45,435 nucleotides of DNA, taken from Verrucomicrobiota bacterium. GTDB lineage: Bacteria > Verrucomicrobiota > Kiritimatiellia > RFP12 > UBA1067. Made by a program: the position numbers and the translations under genes. Position 1 is the stretch's first letter. Each line of letters starts with the position of its first letter. The DNA lies in the NCBI GenBank assembly GCA_022704145.1, contig JAKJGY010000012.1, positions 1 through 45,435 on the forward strand. The letters are read 5' to 3'. Shown one piece after another: positions 1 through 8,404 of this stretch. The notes under the pieces were generated by a model. It saw nothing but the letters and a program-made list of their open reading frames with translations, did no database searches and was not told the DNA's origin.

Positions 1-59
1 GCGTGCGGGGCGTGGCGTTGCCGGTGGTGGTGGCGGCGAGCGTGCGGTCGGCCGAGTGA
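1..59 (+). CDS. possible 3' end of an unidentified gene (left edge)
   Basis: One frame is open from the window edge to a TGA at 57-59 and encodes about 18 residues rich in Val and Ala, ending VRSAE. It would converge on the Na/Pi transporter gene, whose stop lies 22 bases away, as in a normal tail-to-tail pair. The stretch is too short to recognise and may be chance in GC-rich DNA. Confidence 0.25.
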   Translation, partial: VRGVALPVVVAASVRSAE

Positions 60-80
60 GCGGCGTTGTCCGCATCAGGC

Positions 81-1790
81 TTAGGAGGGCGTGTCGCCGC
101 GCTCGTCGATCATGGCCTCGCCGATGTTCAGGAAGTCCTCCTTCAGCCGGCGGTAGACGTTGAGCAGGTCCATCAGCAGCACGACCTTGATCGGGTTCAC
201 GTTCGGGTCATGGTCGGTGAGGCGCTGGAGCTGGGCGGAGCGGATATCCCGGATCCGCTGTGAGATCTCCATGGAGTCCGCGCGCATGTGCGCGAGCACG
301 TCCGGCGCATAGGATTTGCCCTTGCGGAAGGCTTCGGTTATGGTCAGTGCGAAGCGCTCACACAGGTCGTGTAGGGAGAGCAGGTCCGCGCGGCCCTCCT
401 CGGAGAGCGCCATGCCGTTCTTGCGCATGCGCTGCATCATGCCGAGGAGCGCCCGAACCTCGTCGCTGACCGACTCGTACTCGTCGGCCACACGCAGCAG
501 CATACGGGCGCGGTAGGCGACCTCGGTGGGGAGGTGGGCGGCCATGACCTTCCCGAGGAAGTTCGAGACTTCGTGCTGGACTTTGTCGAGGCGGTCTTCG
601 GCCTCGACGATCGCCCGTTCGATATCCTCCTTGCGGGCGCCGGACAGGACCTGGCGGAAGTCGGCGAGCATCTGATGGGCGCGCGTGGCCATCTGGTCGA
701 CCTCCTGGTGCGCCTGTTCGACGGCGAGGATCGGGGCCATCATCTGGGTCTTCAGCATGGTCAGGCGCGGCACCTCCTCCACGTTACCTCCGGGGACGAG
801 GCGCCGGACGAGGGCGGTGAATGATCCGAGGAAGGGGAGGAACAGGCAGGTGTTGACGACGTTGAAGCCGGTGTGGATCATGGCGATCGGGGCGGTGATG
901 TGGGGGTAGACCGTGCCTTCGGGGGTGACGGTGGGGGTGGTCATGGCGGGGTAGAGGCGGTGGAAGAGGGGTACGACGACAGGCAGGAAGAGGGGCGCGA
1001 CCAGGATGACGCCGATACAGTTGAAGAGGGTATGGGCCAGGGCGGCGCGGCGCGCCTCGGTCGAGGCGCCGAGCGCGGCGAGCCAGGCGGTGACGGTGGT
1101 GCCGATGTTCATGCCGAAGACGAGCGCGGCGGCGGTCTCGAAGGAGATGACCCCGTTGTAGGCCAGGCTGAGGGAGATGGCGGCGGCGGCCGCGGAGGAC
1201 TGGATGATGCCGGTCAGGACGGTGCCGACGAGGATGCACTTGAGCACGCCGGCGATGGAGTCGGCGTGGAACATGCGGAACCAGACGAGGAATTCGGACT
1301 CGGTCCGGAGGGGCTTGAGACCCTGGTTCATCAGCTCGAGGCCGAAGAAGACCAGGCCGATGCCCAGGAAGGCGAGCGCGACGAAACGGATCTTCTCGCG
1401 TTTGGAGAAGAGGTAGAACAGCGCGGAGAACGCCACGATGAACATGCTGTGGTCGCTGAGCTTGGTCGGGAGGAGCGCGACGATCCAGGCGGTGGCGGTT
1501 GAGCCGATGTTGGAGCCCACGATGACATTGACCGCCTGACGCAGGGTCATGAGGCCGGCGGTCACCAGGCCGACGATCATGACGGTGACCACGGAGCTGG
1601 ACTGGACGATGCCGGTGACGACGGCGCCGGTGATGATGCCGATGAAGCGGTTGTTGGTGATAGCGGCGACGATACGGCGCATCCGGTGGCCGGCGACGGC
1701 CTGCAGGCCCTCGGAGAGCTGGCTCATGCCGAGCAGGAAGATGCCGAGGCCGCCGCCGGTGTTGATCAGGATCGAGGCGCAAGAAGCCAT
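81..1790 (-). CDS. Na/Pi cotransporter family protein with C-terminal PhoU-like domain
   Basis: Predicted inner-membrane sodium-dependent phosphate transporter of the NptA/YjbB type, 569 residues. The N-terminal 330 or so residues hold the two inverted Na_Pi_cotrans repeats. Each repeat has a QSS motif (QSSS at 63-66, QSSA at 197-200) followed by a matching G-x-N-I-G-[ST]-T-x-T-A-W segment (92-102 and 226-236). Residues about 345-560 are helical and charged, as in the PhoU-like tail found on bacterial members. The start is supported by AAGGA a few bases upstream of the ATG. It lies 86 bases downstream of the nucleotidyl cyclase gene on the same strand, so the two could share a transcript. The direction of transport (uptake or efflux) cannot be told from sequence. 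Confidence 0.9.
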   Translation of the reverse strand: MASCASILINTGGGLGIFLLGMSQLSEGLQAVAGHRMRRIVAAITNNRFIGIITGAVVTGIVQSSSVVTVMIVGLVTAGLMTLRQAVNVIVGSNIGSTATAWIVALLPTKLSDHSMFIVAFSALFYLFSKREKIRFVALAFLGIGLVFFGLELMNQGLKPLRTESEFLVWFRMFHADSIAGVLKCILVGTVLTGIIQSSAAAAAISLSLAYNGVISFETAAALVFGMNIGTTVTAWLAALGASTEARRAALAHTLFNCIGVILVAPLFLPVVVPLFHRLYPAMTTPTVTPEGTVYPHITAPIAMIHTGFNVVNTCLFLPFLGSFTALVRRLVPGGNVEEVPRLTMLKTQMMAPILAVEQAHQEVDQMATRAHQMLADFRQVLSGARKEDIERAIVEAEDRLDKVQHEVSNFLGKVMAAHLPTEVAYRARMLLRVADEYESVSDEVRALLGMMQRMRKNGMALSEEGRADLLSLHDLCERFALTITEAFRKGKSYAPDVLAHMRADSMEISQRIRDIRSAQLQRLTDHDPNVNPIKVVLLMDLLNVYRRLKEDFLNIGEAMIDERGDTPS

Positions 1791-1876
1791 ATGAGTTCCT
1801 TCAGGGGATGGGTTGGGGTTGTGAGGGGCTGGACGGTGTCGGCGTCCGGGGCTTAGCGAGGGGGCAAAGTGTGGCG

Positions 1877-2677
1877 CTAGGGATCGGAGAAACCTCGTTG
1901 CTCTTCCGGGCTGAGGGCGGCGAACTCATCCTTTCGGATATAGACCAGGACGCCTGGGCCGAGGCTGCGTACGGCGGTCTGTTTGAGGACGAGGTAGGAG
2001 CGCAGCGACCCTTCCATGTCGGGGGATTCGGACAGGTCGAAGCCGCGGCGTGAGACGGCGAAGGAGAGGGTGCTCAATTTCTGGAGGCGTGCGGCCTCGT
2101 TGATGCATGAGCCGACATAGTCGGCGCCGCCGCCGATGGAGATGATCTGTCCGAGGGCGATGCCGCAGCGCAGGCGCGAGGGCGGGAAGCTGACGGCCTT
2201 CCTGACGGTGGGGATAAACTGGCTGGAGTAGGCGTTGGTGATTGCGAGCAGGGTCTGGGCGATATTCACCTTGCCGGGCAGACCGAGTCCGCTGTCGGTG
2301 TCCCAGAGGAAAAGGATGCCGTCTCCCAGGAACTTAGCGTAGAAAGGCAGGGGGTTCCAGAGCCGTACGGCGCCGGTGGTGGGGTCGACGCCCTCGCGGA
2401 ACTCGTCGGCGAGCGAGCGGAAGAGCCAGTCGAGATAGCGGTTGAGGAACTCGGGGATAATCAGGTGGGAGTCGGCCCGGTTGCAGAAATCGGTGAAGCC
2501 GTCGAGGTCGAAGAAGGCGGCGAGGGACTGGACATAGGCCCCGTCCCGTGCGATATCACCCAGGCCGAGAACACCCGGGTTAAAGGTGGCAAAAGAGGCC
2601 GGGTCGAGTGCGCTGAACATGAGGTCGCGTCCGGGGCTGCCCGGGACGAGACGATAGTTATAGGACATCTGGGGCAC
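1877..2677 (-). CDS. soluble class III adenylate/guanylate cyclase domain protein
   Basis: A 266-residue protein with no membrane segment or signal peptide, containing one class III nucleotidyl cyclase homology domain. Visible landmarks are the metal-binding segment FFDLDGFTDF (Asp57), the KFLGDG segment (Lys115, Asp119) and the transition-state pair in INEAARLQ (Asn193, Arg197). Lys115 together with Asp186 (in ADYVG) fits the residues that select ATP over GTP in this family, so cAMP production is the likelier reading, by inference. The first 40 residues match no sensor domain I recognise. The preferred start is a GTG at 2677 because AAAAGGA lies 9-10 bases upstream; an ATG three codons later is the alternative. 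The Na/Pi transporter gene lies downstream. Confidence 0.82.
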   Translation of the reverse strand: MPQMSYNYRLVPGSPGRDLMFSALDPASFATFNPGVLGLGDIARDGAYVQSLAAFFDLDGFTDFCNRADSHLIIPEFLNRYLDWLFRSLADEFREGVDPTTGAVRLWNPLPFYAKFLGDGILFLWDTDSGLGLPGKVNIAQTLLAITNAYSSQFIPTVRKAVSFPPSRLRCGIALGQIISIGGGADYVGSCINEAARLQKLSTLSFAVSRRGFDLSESPDMEGSLRSYLVLKQTAVRSLGPGVLVYIRKDEFAALSPEEQRGFSDP

Positions 2678-2835
2678 GGTCGCGTATCCTTTTCGTAACC
2701 GGTGGCGCGTCAGAAGTTCACACTCGGGTGAGTCATGCCCATATTACGTTCAGACTGTGTGAGGCCGCAAGGGTAAAAACTGGGGGGGGCGTGGAATTTG
2801 TGACCGGGCCGTTTGGCCGGGCGGGGGGGCTCGGC

Positions 2836-3540
2836 TTAGGCCTCCGGCTCGTCCGGAGGGCGGGCGAACTTCGGGTTGGCGCCGGCGACCACGAAGGCGA
2901 CCTCGCCCTTGACGGTCTTGCCCGCGAAAAGCGGGATCAGGGCGGAGAGGTAGCCGCGGTGGACGCGCTCGTGGGCTTTGGTCAGCTCGATACAGACGGC
3001 CGCCTCGCGGTCGCCGAGCGCCTCGTAGGCGGCCTGGAGCGCGGCGCCGACGCGGAACGGCGACTCGAAGCAGATCAGCGTGTGGGGCCGGTCGCGCTCC
3101 TCCTCGAAGAAGCGGCGGAGCGCGCCTGGTTTACGCGGCGGAAAGCCTTTGAACGTGAAGCTGGCGGTTGAGAGGCCGGAGGTCAGCAGCGCCAGGTCCA
3201 CGGCCGATGCGCCGGGGATCACGTCGAACGGGATGTTTTCCTGCGCGGCGCGGCGGATCAGGCGGTAGCCGGGGTCGCTGATGCCGGGATAGCCGCCGTC
3301 GGAGCAGAGTGCGACGGAGCGGCCGGACTGGAGGGCTCGGACGAGGGTGTCGCCGACGCGCTCTTCGTTGCCCTGGCGGTAGGAGACCAGTTCGGGCCGC
3401 GGGATACCGAAGGCGCTGAGGAGCGCCCAGGTGCGGCGTGTGTCCTCGCAGGCGATGAGGTCGGCCGCCTTGAGCGCGTCAAGCGCGCGCGGGCTGAGGT
3501 CGGCGAGGTTGCCGATGGGGGTCGCAACGACGTGGAGCAT
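2836..3540 (-). CDS. rsmI: 16S rRNA (cytidine-1402-2'-O)-methyltransferase RsmI
   Basis: SAM-dependent methyltransferase that adds the 2'-O-methyl group to C1402 of 16S rRNA in the ribosomal P site. At 234 residues it is slightly shorter than E. coli RsmI because the C-terminal region is trimmed. Family hallmarks are visible: the N-terminal VATPIGNLADLSPRAL segment, ACEDTRRT, the SAM-site loop SDGGYPGISDPG (usually SDAGTPGISDPG), IPGASA and the FESPFRV segment. AAGGAC upstream of the ATG supports the start. It is divergent from the symporter gene, with about 250 bases between them. It is a housekeeping gene unrelated to the EPS locus. Confidence 0.95.
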   Translation of the reverse strand: MLHVVATPIGNLADLSPRALDALKAADLIACEDTRRTWALLSAFGIPRPELVSYRQGNEERVGDTLVRALQSGRSVALCSDGGYPGISDPGYRLIRRAAQENIPFDVIPGASAVDLALLTSGLSTASFTFKGFPPRKPGALRRFFEEERDRPHTLICFESPFRVGAALQAAYEALGDREAAVCIELTKAHERVHRGYLSALIPLFAGKTVKGEVAFVVAGANPKFARPPDEPEA

Positions 3541-3703
3541 GGGAGGGTCCTTCTGCGGGTGACGTCAAGGGCGGTCGGGGAGAGCGGTCCGGAGATCCGC
3601 TCCAAACACTCCGTCCGTGATTCGCGTAACGCTAAGTCAAAACCGGGCGGGCGTCAACTGGCAACTCGCGCCTCGGGCGAGGCATGGGGGGCGTATCTTT
3701 CGC

Positions 3704-3733
3704 TTGGTGTCGGGGAGACCTCCGTGTTATGGT
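3704..3733 (+). promoter_or_regulatory. candidate sigma70-like promoter for the symporter gene
   Basis: TTGGTG at 3704-3709 and TATGGT at 3728-3733 are separated by 18 bases, about 55 bases upstream of the symporter start, in the 249-base divergent gap between rsmI and the symporter. Both hexamers are imperfect, so this is only a plausible assignment. Nothing else was recognised in the gap. Confidence 0.3.
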
Positions 3734-3789
3734 GTTATGTAGTGCACGGTTATGGGTGGCGGGTCGGAGAGGCAAGGAGAGAACACGAT

Positions 3790-5754
3790 ATGCTCAAGAT
3801 CTCGGTATTGGACGGTGCGATCATCATCGGGTTTCTGCTGTCGGTGGTGGCGATCGGGTCGGCCGCGGCGCGGCGGTCGAGCAAAAGCGCGGCGGATTTC
3901 TTTCTTTCAGGCCGGTCGATGCCGTGGTGGCTGTTGGGGGTGTCGATGGTGGCGTGCACCTTCTCGTGTGACACGCCGAACCTGGTCACCGACATCGTGC
4001 GGACGCAGGGCGTGGCCGGCAACTGGGCGTGGTGGGCCTTTCTGCTGACCGGCATGCTGACGGTGTTCGTCTACGCCAAGCTGTGGCGGCGTTCGGCGCT
4101 GGACACGGACCTCGGCTTTTATGAAATCCGCTACAGCGGGCGGCCGGCGGCGGTGCTGCGCGGTTTCCGTGCGCTCTATCTCGGGGTGTTGTTCAACGTG
4201 CTGATCATGGCCACGGTCTCATTGGCGGCGATCAAGATCGGGCAGATCATCTTCGGCCTCTCGCCGGTGGCGACGCTGGTCTACGCCTCGCTCGGGGTTG
4301 GGATCTACGCCACGCTCGGCGGCCTCACCGGGTCGATCTGGGCCGACTTCTACCAATATTCGATCGCGATGGTCGGCGCGTTTTTCGCGGCCTACTATGC
4401 GGTCACATCCGCTGATGTGGGCGGCATCTCGTCGCTGAAGGAGCTGTTCGCCAATGGGGATGTGCAGTCCAAGATGGCGATGTTCCCGAGCGGCGCGGGC
4501 GGGCTGTCGGCGCTGATGACGGTGCTGATCCTGCCGGTGGCGGTGCAGTGGTGGAACGTCTGGTATCCGGGCGCCGAGCCGGGCGGCGGCGGCTATGTGG
4601 CGCAGCGCATGCTTTCGGCCAAGGACGAGAAGAACGCGGTCGGCGCGACATTACTTTTCAACTTCCTGCACTATGCGATGCGGCCGTGGCCGTGGATCAT
4701 CGTGGCGCTGGTCTCGCTGGTGCAGTTTCCGGTCACGCCGCAGCCGGCTCAGGAGGCGGCGCGGTCATGGCTGGCGGAGCGGCCGGCGCTGGTTGAGCAG
4801 TACCGGGTCGCGCGAGCGACGTTGGCGGAGGGGGACAGGCAGGACGTGCGGCAGAAGCGGGCCGAGGCCGAGGGTGTGGGCAGCCTGGCCCGGGCGTTCC
4901 CCACGGTGGACGATCAGTTCCTGCGTAACGACATCGCCTATCCGGCGATGATTTCGACGATGCCGAAGGGGTGGCTGGGACTGATCGTGGCCTCGCTCAT
5001 CGCGGCCTACATGTCGACGATCGCGACGCACCTTAACTGGGGGTCGTCCTATGTGGTGCAGGACTTCTACATGCGGTTTGTGAAGCCGGACGCGACGCCG
5101 CGTCAGGCGGTGGCGGTCGGGCGAGTGGTGATGCTCGCGCTGCTGGTGCTCTCGGGCCTGGTGGCGCTGGCGATGCGCAACGCCAAGGCCTCCTTCGACA
5201 TCCTGCTTCAGGTCGGGGCGGGCACGGGCCTTCTGTACATCCTGCGCTGGTTCTGGTGGCGCATCAACGCCTGGAGCGAGATCTCGGCGATGCTGGTCTC
5301 GTTTGCGGTGGCCTGCTTTTTCCAGTGGGGCGCGGCGCCCTTGGGGGTCGAGGCCGCGTTACGGGACGCGGGCCTGTTTACGGTCATGGATTATAGCGCG
5401 TGGAAGCTGGTCATCGGCATCCTGCTGACGACGGCGGGCTGGCTTGCGGCGACCTATCTCACGCCGCCGGAGCGGCAGGAGGTGCTGGCGCGTTTCTGCA
5501 GCAAGATCCGGGCGGGCGGGCCGGGGTGGCGCAAGGTCGAGGCGGTTTCGGGGCTGGCCAACGAGGCGCGCGGCTGGGATCTGCCGACCGGGCTGCTCTG
5601 CATGATGACCGGCTGTCTGGCGGTCTGGACGGCGCTTTTCGGAGCCGGCTATCTGCTCTACGGGCAGACGGCGCTCGGGGCGGTGCTGGTGACGGTGGCG
5701 GTGGTCGCGACGGTGGTGCTGATGCGCCTGGTCGGCAGGGTGCGGCTGAGCTGA
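3790..5754 (+). CDS. sodium:solute symporter family (SSS/SLC5) transporter
   Basis: Predicted polytopic inner-membrane symporter of 654 residues that would couple Na+ entry to solute uptake; the solute is unknown. The N-terminus starts with a membrane helix and the FFLSGRSMPWW segment typical of SSS proteins (after TM1, before TM2). Many further hydrophobic helices follow to the C-terminus. It is longer than the usual 450-550 residues because of a charged insertion at about residues 318-380 and extra C-terminal helices. The ATG at 3790 is chosen because AAGGAG lies just upstream and TM1 begins directly after it. The frame is open further upstream to 3532, but that stretch overlaps the divergent rsmI start and lacks a ribosome site. 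The gene stands alone between rsmI and cmk. Confidence 0.9.
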   Translation: MLKISVLDGAIIIGFLLSVVAIGSAAARRSSKSAADFFLSGRSMPWWLLGVSMVACTFSCDTPNLVTDIVRTQGVAGNWAWWAFLLTGMLTVFVYAKLWRRSALDTDLGFYEIRYSGRPAAVLRGFRALYLGVLFNVLIMATVSLAAIKIGQIIFGLSPVATLVYASLGVGIYATLGGLTGSIWADFYQYSIAMVGAFFAAYYAVTSADVGGISSLKELFANGDVQSKMAMFPSGAGGLSALMTVLILPVAVQWWNVWYPGAEPGGGGYVAQRMLSAKDEKNAVGATLLFNFLHYAMRPWPWIIVALVSLVQFPVTPQPAQEAARSWLAERPALVEQYRVARATLAEGDRQDVRQKRAEAEGVGSLARAFPTVDDQFLRNDIAYPAMISTMPKGWLGLIVASLIAAYMSTIATHLNWGSSYVVQDFYMRFVKPDATPRQAVAVGRVVMLALLVLSGLVALAMRNAKASFDILLQVGAGTGLLYILRWFWWRINAWSEISAMLVSFAVACFFQWGAAPLGVEAALRDAGLFTVMDYSAWKLVIGILLTTAGWLAATYLTPPERQEVLARFCSKIRAGGPGWRKVEAVSGLANEARGWDLPTGLLCMMTGCLAVWTALFGAGYLLYGQTALGAVLVTVAVVATVVLMRLVGRVRLS

Positions 5755-5807
5755 GCGTTCGGCTGTTCCGGCTGGCGTGTGGCCGGGCGGTGTGTTAGAT
5801 TGGGCGT

Positions 5808-6521
5808 ATGGAATGTGATCATCAGAGAGACGGGCGCGAGGTACGGGTGATCGCCCTTGACGGGCCCTCGGGTGCCGGAAAGTCGTCGGTCGCCCGTCGG
5901 GTGGGCGGGCTGCTGGGCTTCCTGCATGTCGATTCCGGCGCGCTGTACCGGATCATGACGTGGCAGTGTTTGCTGCACGGGGTTGACCCTGCCGACCCGG
6001 AGGCTGTGGCGGCGTTTGCGCCGACGGTGCAGGTCGAGTGTGCGGTGCGGCAAGGCGCGGTGGCCTTTTTTGTCGAGGGGCGGGAGCCGGGTGACGCGCT
6101 CCGGACGCCGGAGATCAACCGGTATGCGAGCCCGGTGGCGGCGGTCAAGGCCGTGCGTGACCGGGTGACGGCGTGGCTGCGCGGGCTGACCCGTTTTGGG
6201 GATCTGATTGTGGAGGGGCGCGACATCACCACGGCCGTCTTTCCCGGCTCGCCGGCGCGGTTCTATCTGGTGGCCAGCGCGGAGGCGCGTGCCGAGCGGC
6301 GGCGCCTGGAGGAGGTTGCGAAGGGCATTGCGGATCAGACGGCCGAGGAGGTCCGCCGTTCGCTGCTGGCGCGAGACGCGATCGACTCGACCCGGCAGCA
6401 TGCGCCGTTGCGCAAGGCGGACGGTGCGGTGGAGATCGACAGCACCCATCTGACTCTGGACGAGGTGGTCCGGGCGGTGGTTGACGCCCTGCCGGAGGGC
6501 TGGCGGGGGAGGGTGGTATGA
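5808..6521 (+). CDS. cmk: cytidylate kinase
   Basis: Transfers the gamma-phosphate of ATP to CMP or dCMP in pyrimidine nucleotide recycling. It is 237 residues, normal for the short bacterial form. The P-loop GPSGAGKSS is at residues 19-27 and is followed by the HVDSGALYR substrate segment. The central IVEGRDI segment and the C-terminal RDAIDSTR segment are typical of CMP kinases. The upstream ribosome site is weak; a few N-terminal residues before the first strand may be extra. Its stop overlaps the start of a 42-residue ORF by four bases (ATGA). Confidence 0.95.
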   Translation: MECDHQRDGREVRVIALDGPSGAGKSSVARRVGGLLGFLHVDSGALYRIMTWQCLLHGVDPADPEAVAAFAPTVQVECAVRQGAVAFFVEGREPGDALRTPEINRYASPVAAVKAVRDRVTAWLRGLTRFGDLIVEGRDITTAVFPGSPARFYLVASAEARAERRRLEEVAKGIADQTAEEVRRSLLARDAIDSTRQHAPLRKADGAVEIDSTHLTLDEVVRAVVDALPEGWRGRVV

Positions 6522-6646
6522 CGGCGGCCGGCTGGTGGGTGCTGGGGGTCTGTTGGACGGGGGTGACGTTTTTCAGCGCCTATCTGGTGTACCTGACCCT
6601 GCGTACGCCGCGTCCGCATGAGGAGGGCTCGGAGACCGCCGGGTGA
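6518..6646 (+). CDS. small single-helix membrane protein (42 aa), unrecognised
   Basis: Starts inside the cmk stop codon (ATGA overlap), with a GGGGGAGGG-type ribosome site just upstream, which suggests translational coupling. The 42-residue product has one hydrophobic helix (about residues 5-27, starting GWWVLGVCW and ending YLVYLTL). A short polar tail, RTPRPHEEGSETAG, follows and would lie in the cytoplasm under the positive-inside rule. No family is recognised. Coupling and the clear transmembrane pattern argue that it is real, but its size leaves doubt. Confidence 0.55.
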   Translation: MTAAGWWVLGVCWTGVTFFSAYLVYLTLRTPRPHEEGSETAG

Positions 6647-6724
6647 TCGCGTGTGGCGGTTTCTCGGGGCCCGGGAGCGGAGCATGCGGTTTCGCCCCTA
6701 GGCGGGCTAGGAGTGAATAAAGGA

Positions 6725-6746
6725 AACGCCCCGTGTCAGGGGCGTT
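6725..6746. repeat. perfect 8-bp inverted repeat (stem-loop) upstream of the radical SAM gene
   Basis: AACGCCCC (6725-6732) and GGGGCGTT (6739-6746) form a perfect stem with a six-base loop. No T-tract follows on the + strand, so a strong intrinsic terminator is not indicated; on the minus strand it is followed by T-rich sequence, but no minus-strand gene ends here. It could be a weak terminator after cmk or a leader hairpin for the next gene. Confidence 0.5.
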
Positions 6747-6799
6747 GCCGTGCGCGGGACGGGTTTGCCCCGCGTCGGCTGAGAGGCTGGAGGTTCTCT

Positions 6800-8272
6800 T
6801 TGCGTATCGCGATCGCCTATCCGCCCCTTCCGTCCGAGAAGGGTGTGCCGCTTCTGTCACAGAACCGGCAGTTCCAGTGGTTCAACCGCCCGACCTTCAT
6901 CTATCCGGTGGTTCCGGCCCAGGCCGCCACGATGCTCAAGCGGGCGGGCCATGAGGTCGGCTGGTTCGACGGTATCGCATCGGGATGGGACGTGGCGACG
7001 TTCGACGGCCGGCTGGACGCGTTCGCGCCGGAGCTGGTGGTGATTGAGACCAAGACTCCGGTGGTCGCGCGCCACTGGGCCTACATCCGCGCGTTGAAGG
7101 CGCGTGCGCCGGGGGTCCGCGTCGTGCTGGTCGGCGACCACGTGACGGCTTTGCCTGAGGAGAGTTTCGGGCAGTGTCCGGTCGATTTCGTCCTGACCGG
7201 GGGCGACCACGATTTTCTGCTGGTCAATCTGGCCGAATGCCTTGGGGGGGCGAAGTGCGGGTTGCTGGACGAAGCTCGGCTTGAGCCGGGCGTCTATTGG
7301 CGCGACGCGTGCGGGACGGTAAAAAACAGCGGCGCGTTCCGGCTAGACCACGACTTGCGACAGATGCCGTGGATTGACCGCGAGCTGACGCAGTGGCGTC
7401 TGTATGCCGAGAAGAATGGGAATTACAGGCGGACGCCAGGGACGTACATCATGTCCGGGCGTGACTGCTGGCACGGGAAATGTACGTTCTGCGCGTGGAC
7501 GACGTTGTATCCGACCTTCCGGACGCGCGACCCGAAAGAGGTGGTAGATGAGATCGGGCATCTGGTCGAGACCTATGGGGTGCGGGAGATCATGGACGAT
7601 ACGGGGTGCCTGCCTGCTGGCGCCTGGCTGAGAACGTTCTGCGAGGAGATGATCGCCCGCGGGTATCACAAGCGGGTGCGCATCGACTGTAACATGCGCT
7701 TCGGTAAACTGGGCGAGGAGGAGTACAGGCTGATGCGGCGGGCCGGTTTCAGGTTGGTGCTGTTCGGGATGGAGTCCGCCAACCAGGGCACGCTCGACCG
7801 CCTGTGCAAGGCCGTGCGCGTCGATCAGATCCTCGCCGGGGCGCGAGCCGCGACGCGGGCCGGGCTGAATGTGCATGTGACGGTGATGTTCGGCTACCCG
7901 TGGGAGGACCCGCGTGAGGTTGAGGAGACCGTCCGTTTGGCGCGTAGGCTGCTGAAGAAGGGGTATGCCTACACGTTGCAGGTCACGATGCTGATCCCGT
8001 ATCCGGGTACGCCTCTCTACCGCGAGCTGGCCGCGGAGGGACTGCTGACGGCGAGCTGCTGGGACGACTTCGACATGCGCAAGCAGGTGATGCGCTCGGG
8101 CGTACCGGAAGAGCAGATCAAGGCAGCGGTGCGCCGCGTCTATCGGGCGTTCCTGCACCCCGAAACCATCCTGAGGCGCCTGGCTTCGACACGTGATCCG
8201 ATTGAAGACCTCAAGTTTTACTGGAGGGGCTTTCTCTCTCTCACGGGGCACCTGCGTGATTTCAAGCCGTAA
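6800..8272 (+). CDS. B12-binding-domain radical SAM protein
   Basis: A 490-residue protein with an N-terminal cobalamin-binding-like domain (about 1-150, including the GDHVTALPEES segment, equivalent to the usual G-x-H-x-T-x-x-P-E motif) and a central radical SAM domain. The iron-sulfur cysteines are C223, C228 and C231 in CWHGKCTFC, a CX4CX2C spacing instead of the common CX3CX2C. Further landmarks are IMDDTGCLP, the LFGMESANQGTL segment and IPYPGTPLYREL. The substrate is unknown; relatives methylate or rearrange lipids, natural products or cofactors. The chosen start is a TTG at 6800: GGAGG lies six bases upstream and the protein then begins directly with the first beta strand (RIAIAYPP). 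Longer in-frame starts lack a ribosome site. It precedes the EPS promoter and may or may not belong to the EPS pathway. Confidence 0.85.
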   Translation: MRIAIAYPPLPSEKGVPLLSQNRQFQWFNRPTFIYPVVPAQAATMLKRAGHEVGWFDGIASGWDVATFDGRLDAFAPELVVIETKTPVVARHWAYIRALKARAPGVRVVLVGDHVTALPEESFGQCPVDFVLTGGDHDFLLVNLAECLGGAKCGLLDEARLEPGVYWRDACGTVKNSGAFRLDHDLRQMPWIDRELTQWRLYAEKNGNYRRTPGTYIMSGRDCWHGKCTFCAWTTLYPTFRTRDPKEVVDEIGHLVETYGVREIMDDTGCLPAGAWLRTFCEEMIARGYHKRVRIDCNMRFGKLGEEEYRLMRRAGFRLVLFGMESANQGTLDRLCKAVRVDQILAGARAATRAGLNVHVTVMFGYPWEDPREVEETVRLARRLLKKGYAYTLQVTMLIPYPGTPLYRELAAEGLLTASCWDDFDMRKQVMRSGVPEEQIKAAVRRVYRAFLHPETILRRLASTRDPIEDLKFYWRGFLSLTGHLRDFKP

Positions 8273-8324
8273 CGGAGGCTGCTTCTGAGTCAATCGTTAG
8301 TTATTTATTTGTCGTTTTTTGTAC

Positions 8325-8353
8325 TTGTTGTCACAGGGGTCACCTGCTATAGT
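8325..8353 (+). promoter_or_regulatory. candidate sigma70-like promoter of the EPS export operon
   Basis: TTGTTG (8325-8330) and TATAGT (8348-8353) are separated by exactly 17 bases, in an AT-rich gap ahead of the first export gene. Transcription would begin near 8360, giving a leader of about 45 bases. This is the best promoter match near the start of the locus. Confidence 0.6.
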
Positions 8354-8404
8354 GAACCTTGAACCTAGGGAAAGAGTCTTTGCTGGACTTTCAGGTTGGA
8401 TGCG

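Noticed and set aside
784..1782. 332-codon minus-strand frame with very high Arg, His and Pro
   Set aside because: It is the out-of-frame shadow of the Na/Pi transporter gene on the same strand, and its composition is not protein-like.
2799..2823. Hairpin-like GGGCCGTTTGGCC between rsmI and the cyclase gene
   Set aside because: The stem needs a bulge and has no T-run on the minus strand, so it was not called a terminator.
3532..3789. Upstream extension of the symporter frame
   Set aside because: It overlaps the divergent rsmI start, has no ribosome site, is not membrane-like, and a good AAGGAG precedes the later ATG.
7343..8293. 316-codon minus-strand frame
   Set aside because: Antisense to the radical SAM gene, which has clear motifs; no ribosome site or family feature.
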